A DNA stretch of 64,000 nucleotides, from assembly GCA_035236585.1 (NCBI GenBank), contig CP141126.1, positions 71,401,414-71,465,413 of the forward strand, read 5' to 3'. Positions within the stretch are counted from its first letter, which is position 1. The number at the start of each line of letters is the position of its first letter. Below the pieces are notes generated by a model that was not told where the DNA came from, did no database searches, and worked only from the letters and a program-made list of their open reading frames with translations. The position numbers and the translations under genes are program-made. Shown here piece after piece: positions 24,963-35,642 of the stretch. This stretch comes from Warburgia ugandensis. Its lineage: Eukaryota; Streptophyta; Magnoliopsida; Canellales; Canellaceae.

Positions 24963-26936
24963 GTTGGTATCAGAGCCCAGGTTTTATCCTTTCACAGCCA
25001 GTCCAACATGTCCAAGGGTCATGGACAATAGAGAAAATCAAGAATAAGTAGCATAAATAGGGTAGTAGAGATGACTACTTCTATTTGAGGATTTCAATAT
25101 TAATGCTCAAGCCAGTTCACCATAAATAAATGGGTCAAACACAGCTTGGTTTAACAAATAATTAGGTAGAGGATAGTGCAACCCTTATCCAAAATCTAGT
25201 ATAAAGATGACTTAAGGATTAAGAATTAAGAATTGTTGTGCAGTGGTGCAAAGACGAAATCTCATAAAGATCATATTATGATGAGAATGAATGAATGAAT
25301 GAAGATGATTAATGGACTTGTTAGTAGATAGTGTTGACCTGCAATAAAGTAATCTCATCAAAGGTGAGAAAATTGTAGAACCTGGGTGGCTATCTTTCCA
25401 TCATAAAGAATATCAAAATATGAGTACACTATCACAAGGATATAATATGAGTATGATAGGGGATGTAAAAGACAGACTTTGAGAAGAATTTTGATGATAA
25501 TCTAAGAGGAATGAGAATGCAAGATGATATTAATAAATGACTGTGACTCGAACTAGGTCACAAAGGTGTGGATCTTGAAGGACTTAGCTCAATTTTGGTT
25601 GCCTTAATTGGAGTCTTATAAAGAGTGAAGTACTATCGAATAATAACTACTTGAGTATTCTGGAACAAATCCAGAGATGCATACAAGTGACATATTATGT
25701 GATAGGGAAATGAATTCAACCGAGTTATCAAAAGATTTTGATGATAATACCAAAGATGATAATAGATCGATCCTAACATGAACTTGTAAGAGAAGTATAA
25801 CACGATCAAAACATCAATGCCATTATTAAGACATTGTATGAATTTTATTAAGGCTATAGGTGACTGAGGATTTCAATGATCTTAAGATAAGCATTCAGTT
25901 TATCATATCTGTTAAGTAAAGGAATAGATGAAGTATCAATTATATGCAACAAAGCATATAGAGACATTGATCTAGGAAGACAAAAGTGAGGATTTTGAAG
26001 AAAAGAGAGAAAGAGATAGAGATGTAACTACCAGTATTCAATGAATATTGAATATTCAAAAGAAGAAGATCAGGACTCTATGGAGATACATACAATTCTA
26101 TCATCTTGAAGGTAGATCAAACAAATGTAAAGGAATAATACTAGGTGAGTTGGTGATCTTATTGTAAAAGAGTATAAAAGAGATAAAGCATATGGGGTTT
26201 AAGACTTTGAGTAGAGTATCAAATTTCAGGAGTATTATGTAACAAGAAATTTTCAAAGAAGAATGGTCACCAACTAGAAATTAAATTCTACAAATGATTT
26301 GATATCAATGAGATTCTTATCAGATCCATTAGCTTATGAGGAACACCAATGGATATAGTCCATAAAAGGAAAATCTTGGTGATATCCTACCTTGCCACTA
26401 CTTGAGTGAATAAAGGAATTAAGCCAGGACAGTAACTTATCCATTTAGCAATAGGGTACCATCAAGGATCAAATGAAGGTCCTGCTATCATAAATTGGAA
26501 GACCAAATATCTTAAGATGGAAGTCAAGAAGAAAAAGGATTATCCTATGAAATAGGAGAAATAAGATCATATGATCTCAAAGAAGTATGGAGTAATTTAT
26601 ACATAAATATAGAAGCATGATCTTACGAGGAGACTATCCTACACATAATGAGATAAATATAGGAATCTAAGGATTTCAAGATAGATGAAGTACCGCTAGA
26701 AATTGGTATTGTTAAACTGGCACGTATGAGAGTATGCATCAAGAGTACGCAGCAAAAGCGGCCCTTATAGGTGAGGCCTTATAGGAGGAACAATAGGAAT
26801 GATAAATTGAGGGTGAGCCTAGATTTGATTCCCAAGGGGGAAAATGCATTCACCAAGAAGTTATCTAAGAGACAAATACCAGGAAGATGATAATTTATGG
26901 AATTTTGAGGAAAAAATTCTTTTAAGTGGGTAATAA
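24963..26936 (+). mobile_element. Non-coding interior of element E
   Basis: It starts with the primer site TGGTATCAGAGC (24965-24976) two bases after the LTR and ends with a short purine tract (TTTTAAGTGGG, 26920-26930). No gag or pol is readable. Blocks are collinear with the interiors of A and H, for example 26290-26400 with A 1440-1560 and H 36630-36760. The end, GGAATTTTGAGG before the tract, resembles the AATTTCGAGGACGA sequence that closes pol in Tekay/Del-type Ty3/gypsy elements (from memory), suggesting descent from one. Confidence 0.8.
24965..24976 (+). other. Primer-binding site of element E (tRNA-iMet type)
   Basis: TGGTATCAGAGC is an exact match to the plant initiator-tRNA-Met primer site, two bases after the 5' LTR. 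Confidence 0.95.
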
Positions 26937-29511
26937 TGTAATGAATCCAATTTTGTAATATTAAAATCCCAAGTTAACAATGAAAAGTTCAGTTTTTTAA
27001 GATAAGGGCATTTTGGTCATTTCACTGTTCACCTTGACTGAACCCAGAAATTTGGTCCTAAAAATGATACCATTAGGTGCGTATCAGAAAAAGGAATTCA
27101 ACAAGACCAAAATCAACCAAAACGGAGTTAAAATGAGCAAGTTATGGCCCTTTAAAGTTCAGGGGCAAAAATGTAATTTTATTAAAAAATGGATTTAGCC
27201 TGCAAAACACAGGGGCCCGTTTTGATACGGGCACCCTTCATCTTCAACCCCCTAGAGGGTTCTAGAACGGCAGTGATTGGAGGAGAAATCACTGCCATTC
27301 TGGAGGTTTCTCCACAGCCATTCAAAGGCGATGAGAGCCCCCTCCAGAACCCTCTTATAGCTCTATAAATAGAGCTCTTGGGCGCCTCTAATGGCAGCCC
27401 AAAAGCCTAAAGAAAACTTGTTGTGGAACAGCAACCTAGAGAAAAAAACGAGGAGAAAAACCCAGCAACAAGCTAGGTATGCCCAAGATCCCTCAAAAAC
27501 CCATCTTCACAGTAGTTCTAAGATCAATTTCCCTAGGTTTTTGCATGAAAAACCATGCAAAATGGAGCCCGGGAGAGCCACCAAGGACCCAGGGATGTTC
27601 CTTGGGCTGCACTGGTTCGACAGGGTCAAACCAAGGTGTCCTGAGGATGCTTCGATCCCCCAGACGATGAAACATTCTAGCCGGAACGTAACACGTCGAT
27701 GCATTTGGAAAAAACTAAACGGGCGCGTCCGAGGACGCACTCGCAAAAGAGAGAGACTACGGGAAAACCCGGCGCGTCTACAAACGCACCCGCTAAGGCG
27801 CAAGCCACAAATGCACAGCACGCTAACAGTTGGGATTTTCTGTTTTCTTTAGAAAAGGCAGGCGCATGCAACTGACGCGCAGCACCCTAGCATTCCATCT
27901 TTTCACTCTTGAGACCCTTATGTACGTGTGACACTAAAATGCTTATGTTCGTGTCGACGATGTGGACACACCCAAACTATAAAATCCTTGATCAAGGCCC
28001 AATCAAAGGTAGGCATGAACCTTAGAATAGGATGGTGGCGCGTGGCTGCTAGACCTTTGGAAAAATTGATAATACCAAGGCCCAATTAGGACCTTAGGAC
28101 ACCCATCGGCGTAGGGATGGACCCTTAATGCCTAAGTGATAAGACCAACTACTCTAAAAGCCATAAAAGATGGGCCAAACTAACCTTGATTCCCCAAACC
28201 ATGTTCAGGAGCGCACGAGGACAAAAGGGTTAATGCGACCTAGCCAGGTAGGTGCTCTATTGCTACTAGATTCTTTTAAAAGAACTATGATTGTTTTGTA
28301 AATATTTGATTTAAGTATATGACTTGTTTAGCATGCATGTGACAAATGCTTTATGCATAGACATGTTTTGTATATACATTATGCATAGATATATTTTGCA
28401 AACTATTGCATACATTGCATGATCTATGAGCATTAACTTCTTGCAAAGATTGCATGTCCTTGAGGGTTGCCAAAAGACGCTGGAGTGCCGAGGGCCAGGC
28501 AGTTGTGAGAGACCCAAAGAGGACAGGTTTTGAAAAGAGAATTTTGGCTTATTTGATCATACATGATTTGGGCTAGTAAGCTCGTGGGTGCTATGCTGAG
28601 GGGTTTGGGTTGGCCACCCAGCCTCTACCATTATTAGGTGGATGGGTACCACACGCAAAAAGGGCATGTCCCTGCTTCGACTGCATGTGGTACAGGGGGC
28701 TACCACTGGTGTCACGGCACTAGGTCGTAGTGTCATATGCCCCGTGGAGGTATATGATCCTGTGTCCCTAGGTACCCAGGGACCACATGGCGGTGAGGTC
28801 GTGGGAATAGTGGGACCCTATGGTTTCGTGGATTTATGTGCATTGCATATGGCATGGTATAAGGTTGGTCAGCCATACCATGATAGATATCCATGAGTTG
28901 GATTCAATGAAGCATCTTATGCATATCATAATGTTATGATATATATGTATATGATACTTTCAATTTTGGATTATGTGATCCTTTAAGTCGTTAGTATTTC
29001 AGTTCGACAATGGATTTTAATATCGATATTGAACTTGAGTATTCAAATTTGCACATGTTTTGAAAGAGCATATGATTTTAAAACATCTCATGCATTATAA
29101 AACTAGTAGTGATAGACTCCTACTGAGTATAGTATATACTCACCCTATCCTTAACATTTTTCAGGATAATTCCATCCACGAGTAGAGGACATCTATGTTA
29201 GTGCTACGAGCAAGTGAATCAAAATTATACATGTAAGTAAATTCTCAACCCTTTGTACATGTATTTGTATTTAATTACTGTTGGGCTGTGTGCTGTGACT
29301 GGATAGATCTAGGGAAAAACACTTATGATTTCTAAAAGCTTTTCAAAAACTAGCTTGGTTGTTGTGAAAGCAAATGACACTCGGGGTTATCAAATTAAAT
29401 TTCAAATAAAAGATTTTTCCACTGCACTGCATTGTTTTTTAAAATAGGGATCCCGCCTTAGGAATTTAGATTTTTCATTTAAAAATGCATGAGAAAACCT
29501 GGGTCGTCACA
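26937..29511 (+). repeat. 3' LTR of element E
   Basis: 2575 bp, TGTAATGA...CGTCACA. It matches the 5' LTR except for scattered changes and a 44-bp net loss. The frame 27391-27852 is the counterpart of 22797-23105 and is not considered a gene, because the two copies diverge in length and reading. Confidence 0.93.
27364..27372 (+). promoter_or_regulatory. TATA box of 3' LTR E
   Basis: TATAAATAG in the same CTCTATAAATAGAG palindrome as the 5' LTR, with the upstream hairpin at 27264-27301. If active it could start transcripts reading rightward out of the element into J. Confidence 0.6.
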
Positions 29512-29612
29512 TAAATAGATAAGTTTTTAATCTCTTTATGTATCATAATAGTTTAATAAATAATGACTAATGTTTTATTTATAACTAAAGCTTTTCAATT
29601 ATAATTTTGAAG

Positions 29613-29850
29613 TGCATGTTATGAATGGCTTGAAATAACTGATGTTATGAACCCACTAAAACTCACTTGGAAGAAGGTTAAGGTAAGAAAAACTAGTTAA
29701 TTACTCTATATATAAAATGAAGCTATAAGTAGATATGATATTTATCTACCTTTGCTAACATATTTGTTGCATAATGCCCTAAACAACAATTAAATTAAAG
29801 TATATATACTTTATTTTAAGATACATGAGAATCCTAATATGTCACCATGT
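29613..29850 (+). pseudogene. ULP1-like peptidase gene fragment in J
   Basis: An acceptor-like AG at 29611-29612 opens a 70-bp exon ending LKLTWKKVK before a GTAAGA donor at 29683. After a ~92-bp intron-like gap (acceptor mutated to AA) the sequence reads CPKQQ at 29775 and then FILRYMRI. In K the same places read LKLTWKNVK and CPR.Q...EC.YYVLMR. The residue matching the catalytic Cys is Tyr (TAT) here and the frame is disrupted, so it is inactive. Exons corresponding to the catalytic His region were not found nearby. Confidence 0.6.
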
Positions 29851-30116
29851 GCATTTAATCTATAAACTAAATTAAACATGTTGTCTTGCAAGTAGTAGTG
29901 CTACCTGATTGGGGAGGCAATGGTTACTCCTAATTAGATCTAAAAAATATAAGATGTGAATGGGCTGAGTTTGTATTAAAATTCAACTATTAATTATCTA
30001 CTTCTGTCCCACTAACACTCGTGTTTATACATAACAATGCTTTGATCTTTTGACTTGAGAATTTGATTAGTAATACAAAACATTTTCATGTGTGTTGTAT
30101 TTTTCATGTGCTTGAA

Positions 30117-30118
<2 letters not shown>

Positions 30119-30159
<41 letters not shown>
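30119..30159. repeat. (TG)n microsatellite
   Basis: About 20 uninterrupted TG units in J. The small frame across it (30088-30312) is low complexity (Cys-Val repeats) and is not called as a gene. Confidence 0.97.
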
Positions 30160-30161
<2 letters not shown>

Positions 30162-30429
30162 TCTTCTTTTTTTCTTGAATGAGGGGATTGTGTGGTGTTT
30201 TGTTTATGTGAGCGATGGGATGTTGAAGTTTGAAAGTAAGGAAGAAACTTATGGTAGATGTGGGTCTTTATTTTGTAAAAATGTGGAGATCTTAATGTAT
30301 AAAAGTAAATAGGTGTGTGGAATGGATGGTGCTTTTTTTCTTATTACTTGTGAAGTAATTTTCTTTTATATATGTGAATTTTTTCTTTTATTGAATATGG
30401 ATGTTGGATGTGCGGATGAATAATTTTGC

Positions 30430-30790
30430 TGTATACTATCACTAAAAAAGATTCTACATCTTTCTAAGAATATAGACTGTTTAAATATGGTTATTGAAAA
30501 TCACCTTTGTTTTAACTTTTTCAAGACAGTTGTTTCAAAAAATCATCTTTAAAATCACTTTATAAAGATGGTTTCTAAAAATATCTTCAAAAGTTGTTTA
30601 TAAAGACAATTTCCATAGTAGTCTTTAAAAGTTTATTTTTAAGATGATTTCTGTAACTATCTTAAAAAGTATACTTTTAAGATGATTTGTGAGACCATCT
30701 TTAGAAATCTATGCTTAAGTCAATTTCACAAACTTCTTTAAAAACTTTTTAAGAAGGTTTTGTAAACCATCTTAATTTTCTTAACTTTAC
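30430..30790. repeat. Subterminal repeat array of J (AAGATG motif, both orientations)
   Basis: About ten alternating direct and inverted short motifs of the AAAGATGGTTT / AAATCATCTTTAAAA kind occur every 30-45 bp. In known CACTA elements such arrays bind the element's own regulatory protein. Similar architecture but a different motif (ACTTTTAAAGTCG) is found in K. Confidence 0.65.
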
Positions 30791-30802
30791 TAATGTGAGT
30801 AG

Positions 30803-30997
30803 CTAGAAAATGATTTTGAAACAATCTTATATATATATATATATATATATTCAATCATCTTAAAACCATTCCAATTTAGAAGTGTTTATGCCCTCTTTCG
30901 GAAATGTTTGATTGCAAGATCCACCAAATCCAACTCTGATCAGAGGAACTTCTTTTGTTCCAATTAAGTCATCCAGAATTTTGGAATTAGTTTTTAG
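30803..30997. other. Spacer with (AT)n tract between J and H
   Basis: Contains an (AT)n run at about 30828-30850. No gene is visible. The segment at 30958-30980 (TTCCAATTAAGTCATCCAGA) resembles the neighbouring start of H's partial interior at 31014, so a small local duplication marks the H junction. Confidence 0.5.
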
Positions 30998-31451
30998 AAT
31001 TTACTTTTCATAAGGTTCCAATTAAGTAATCCAAAATTGAGCTAAGTTCTTCAGGATTCTGACTTTGATCGATTGAGTACAAATCAAACTTATCTCCTAA
31101 AAATTCTACTAGCATCATCTTATATTTTCATTCCTTATTCTCATCATAGTCTTATTCTCATCAAATAGTTTCCTTGCTTACTTCATTACTCAACACTTCT
31201 TCATCCCTGAGTCGTTTAAACTAGATTTTTTATAGGGTTTGCACCATCCAATGCCTAAGTATTTGTTAAATCAAACTCCCTTTCACCTATTTACTTATGG
31301 CATATTTCTTTATGATATTGATATTATTTCTTATTGTAGTCATCTATATTACTCATATTTATACTACCTTTCCTTAATTGTTCTAGTTGTATGTGACTTT
31401 TGGACATGTAGGACTAGTTGTGAAAGGATGAAACTGAGCCCAAATACCAAC
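30998..31451 (-). mobile_element. Truncated second interior of composite element H
   Basis: The 454 bp are homologous to 37528-37980, the primer-site end of H's full interior. They end in a degenerate primer site (31438-31449, GCCCAAATACCA, three changes from GCTCTGATACCA) two bases before the left LTR. Homology stops sharply at 30998. The piece is therefore an interior on the outer side of what would otherwise be H's outermost LTR. Confidence 0.8.
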
Positions 31452-34430
31452 TGTGATGACCTGGGTTTTCACATGCATTTTTAAATGTAAAACTAATTCT
31501 TAATGTAGGATCAATCCCTATTTGAAAACACTTTTAGAAAAACAATGCAATGCAGCAAAAAAATCTTTTATTTTAAACTCATTTTGAAAACCCCGAGTGT
31601 CATTTGCTTTCAAGACAAACAAAGTAGTTTTAAAAATTATAGTAATCATAAATGTCTTCCCAGGTCTATCCAGTCACAGCTCGCAGCCCAACTGTAGTAA
31701 TTACAAATACATGTCCAAAAGGTAGATCATATACTTACATTTATACTTGTCTTCTCTTCATTCTCTTGATCGTAGCACTAACATTTTTTTATACTTCTTC
31801 TAATCCTGTGAGGAGCTAATATGTAAAAATAATATATTTAGGTGAGTATTACTCATACTCAGTAGGTGATCTGATACTACTATTTTGCAAACACAACATG
31901 TAGCATACATGGTTTCAAAAGAGGCTTTCCATGTGAAACATCATGTAATTTCTCTTTGTGTAAACATACATTTTTATGCATAAATCATAAGCTTGTTTGA
32001 ATATTTTCAATCATGAAAGCTTTTATCGAAATCCAGAAATCAACAATATAACTATCACAAAAATCATAGAGTAGTAATCACATAATGAATCATAAACTAA
32101 TCATAATTATGAAATTCTTAAAATAGTAATCGATCAAAGCAGATGATAACATCACTATAGATATCATGCACATGGGTCTCTCAGCGAACACATCACGTCG
32201 ACTGGTCACAAGTACTCGTATACGACCATCTCAATGCTATATGCATATCGATGACACTGAAATCATAGGGTCCACTATGCTCATGATCAGAACACATCTA
32301 GAATCGTGTGTCTTTGGTATCTAAAGACTAGTCCACCATAGCCTCCACGGTAACTATGGATATGTCCCTGAAAGGGTGCCATGAACACCTCCAGTGGTCG
32401 TCCCTTTTTACCACAATAGTCGAGGAAGGGACAATGCCATTTTGGCAGTGATACCATCCACTTCTTGTGGTAGAGGCCAGGAGGCCAACCCCGTACATAA
32501 ACAACCTCTTAGCATAGTGCCCACCAGGCTCAATAGCCCAAAAAGCATATATAAATAATCCAAATCTCAATAATTGTAAATCAGGCAATTTATGCAATTA
32601 TTTTCAAAACATGCTAGCAATGCGTAAAATCTATTCATGCTAGTAATCGCATTCAAGGCCATAAATCATGAAGACAATTTCGCATGCTCGTATAAGAACA
32701 TCATATCTCAAAAGGCATATACAAATACGATAATAAAGTCAAGTAAATCACTTAGGGTTTGAAATGCATTTGAAAACTTAGTAGTATCAGACTACCTATC
32801 TCGATGTCTCTTAAATCACGTTCTTCATTACTCAACCCTGAGTCACCTTTGTGACACCCTGGATATTAATTGAAAACAAGGATTCGAGTATCATTTTTCA
32901 TCCTTTCTAGATTATTAATTAGATTTATAGATTAACAGCTAGATCTACCTTTTAGGATCATAGATCCTTGCTTAATGCATTTCCAGGCTAGATCTCAATT
33001 ATAGATATACTATTTAATGGTTAGATTGCCTTCAATAACTTTTATGTTATCAAGATTATGTAATTGAATGGTCAGATCTCATAGATCGCTTGTCTTGATG
33101 CTTAGAACGGGTTTGTACTCGATTTGAATGATCAGATCTTATAATTTAAGGATGGATACATGTAATTTAGGGTTGATCCTACTCTATTAATCTCCTTACA
33201 CCTCTAATGGATCAATTCATGAGATCTGATCATCTTTGACATTGTCAATCTATGAGATTTCTATAGTTTTTAGGCTATAGTCATAGTAAATAGTCCTCTA
33301 ATCCTAGCTTTTATAGTTTCATTAGGTCCATGCCATCAATATGAACACAACAGTTCTTTCGGATCGTCGATCTGAGTTATATAGCTTCCTAAATTTCATT
33401 TTTAGTGTCATCAATCAAAGGACGAACCAAATTTTGTTCGTATAGGGCTCGCACGTCACAATTCCCAAGATGCACATGCGTCCCAGTCGAACCGAGACCA
33501 TGCTTGCACTCTTGCACATGCCCGAATGATGCTCCAGTGCATGCATCCTGGATGGCGTCACGTGCATTTGTCTTCAGTGCAGGCAATGGGCGTCATGGTT
33601 TCCAGGATGCTCGTGCTCCCGGTCGAACCGGGACCGCACCCACACGAAAGCTATCCCGGGGAACGCATTTCTAGTGTGCGTTATGCATTGCATCCCCGAG
33701 ATGCATCTGGTTCGATGGATCATTAGATCCATCGACCAGGGTTTTCTCTGGCAATTTTTGGCTGGGAAAATACTTGATTCGGCATGGATCTGGCTTGGAA
33801 GGGAAGAAAATCAGAGAGAGGGGGAAAAGGCCTTACCTGGGTAGCTCGAGATGATAACCATTCGCTGGTGGTGTGACTTTTCCCATTTCTTCCAGAGCCC
33901 TAGGCGGAAGCAGCTAGAGAAGAAGGAGAAAGAGATGCTCGAAGAGAGAGGGGAGAAGGCTTTTACAGCCAGTGAAGGCAGTGCCGCCCCATGGCGGTGC
34001 TGCCATTTTTTTTTAGCGTTGCACTGCAAGGGCAATGTAGTGAGATAGTTGGAAGGGGATGGCAGTAGAGAAGAAGGCGGGGTGTCGTTATCAAAATGAC
34101 CCCCTGTGTTTTTGGTCCTTATTGTTTTTGCGTTCAAATTACCAAACTACCCTCCACCTTTCAACGCTTATAACTTCTTCATACGAACTCCTTTTTCAGT
34201 GTTCTTTGAGGTGTTGGTTTCCATTTCAAGCGTAGAATCTAATTATGCAGTACCTATCACAAATTCTCTCATTTATTATTTTAATTAAAATAGAACACTT
34301 ATCCACCTATTAATATAGTTAATTATATATATTAGTTTCTAAAATAAATAATCTATAATAATTTAGTAAATGACAAACATGTAGTTGATAAAGTGATACA
34401 AAAATAGCTTAAAATTTTTGAGTCAGTACA
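31452..34430 (-). repeat. Left LTR of element H
   Basis: 2979 bp. On the minus strand it starts TGTACTGACTC at 34430 and ends GGTCATCACA at 31452. It is very similar to 37981-40965. Its TATA position is degraded (plus 33961-33967, TGTAAAA on the sense strand). The promoter hairpin arms are at 33977-33988 and 33993-34004. Confidence 0.9.
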
Positions 34431-35553
34431 TCATTACCCCCTTCAAAGAATATCGTCCTCGAAATTCTACAAATGATTACCTTCAATTTGTGAATGTATT
34501 CTTCTTTAAGACTCAGACTAAAAAAATTTCTTTGCTTCATTCCATAATTCTCTCAGCAAATCTCTCAATTGGGTCAATAACAAGAGGAGTTGTCCTTAAA
34601 ATTCTTTTCATGTTATCTTGCAACCAATTTCAAGTACATTCTCAATTTATCTTCCTCATAATTCCTTCCACAAGGGTCTTAAATGTATCTGAGATTCAGC
34701 ATATCTTTTCTACTTGCTTTAAGTACTTAAGAGCTGCTTCTGTTACATACTCTGATACTTAGTCCCATTTCTTGCTAATTTATCAATACTGGTTTATAAT
34801 TGTATATAACTACTATCTAAGTTATATAATTAATATCTACAAATCCTTAGATGACCACTCTCCCCAAATCATTACTCCACATTTCTGTTGATACTATATC
34901 ATTTTGAATAGTATAGGATAGTCTCCTTTTCCTCTTGTCCTTGATGTAGTAATCTTTTAATTATTAAAGTCTCCTCCTTAAGGTTGACTGCACCTTGCTG
35001 GTAAGAGTCCCAAAAGGGTGCACTCTTTCTATTATGTCTCACTTTGCTTCATATTTTCTTCACAAAACTTCTATAATTGATATAGTATCACTCATCATCT
35101 CTGTATATCAAGTCTCCAAACTTCGAGTTCCAATTGTCTTTCACTTTTCATAAGTGACTTGATTCCTCAACCAATGTTTACATTCATAATAGAACCATGA
35201 AAACAAATCAAGTAGCATCTTTCGTCAATGATACTAGTACATAATGCAAATATGATCTCCTGAGTATTATTGATTTCCATCAGAGAATTTTCTTCTCGAA
35301 GAATTTATTCAAAATCACATCAAATGTTTATGATGAATCTATCATCATAGATTGAATGTTCTCGTTTTAGAGCCTTATATCGCTATTCTCATAAAATTGT
35401 CATTTAGAATTTCCAACAATATTCATACTCATGTCAAAATTTCTCTTATCTATAACAGAGTTCACTCACTGGGTTCATGGTTGGATCCCTTATCATTATC
35501 CTCTTTAAGTTTTCCTTGATGATTTGCTTTGTAATCTTTCAGACCAAAAGTTA

Positions 35554-35609
35554 TATATACATACATACATACATACATACATACATACATACATACATAC
35601 ATACATACA

Positions 35610-35639
<30 letters not shown>
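35554..35639. repeat. (TACA)n microsatellite in the interior of H
   Basis: About 21 tetranucleotide units. The same place in A (about 385-420) is unique sequence following the shared 'agaccaaa' block, so the array arose in the H lineage. Confidence 0.97.

Positions 35640-35642
<3 letters not shown>

Larger units (their letters stand above)
22344..29511 (+). mobile_element. Complete LARD-like LTR retrotransposon E with TAAAT target duplication
   Basis: Two direct LTRs (22344-24962 and 26937-29511) flank a 1974-bp interior with a tRNA-iMet primer site and a purine tract. The bases just outside are TAAAT at 22339-22343 and TAAAT at 29512-29516, a perfect 5-bp target duplication. There is no coding capacity in the interior. 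The LTRs differ by scattered substitutions and a deletion of about 44 bp in the right copy (opposite about 23347-23392), so the insertion is not very recent. Compared with H the interior lacks roughly 1.6 kb near its 3' end. Confidence 0.95.
29512..30802 (+). mobile_element. Right part of CACTA-like element J with subterminal repeats
   Basis: Two observations support this. First, 29613-29682 is a 70-bp exon matching a 70-bp exon of the ULP1-like gene in K (see next entry). Second, 30430-30780 is an array of AAGATGRTTT and its complement around TTTTTAA-type spacers, the layout of CACTA subterminal repeats. The right end at about 30802 reads CTACTCACATTAG on the minus strand, close to a CACTAC... 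terminus with damaged last bases. No matching left terminus was found. Confidence 0.55.

Noticed and set aside
2840-24976. tRNA-like words (GCTCTGATACCA and TGGTATCAGAGC) as tRNA genes
   Set aside because: Only the 12-base primer-site segment is present, always next to an LTR; no cloverleaf or A/B boxes.
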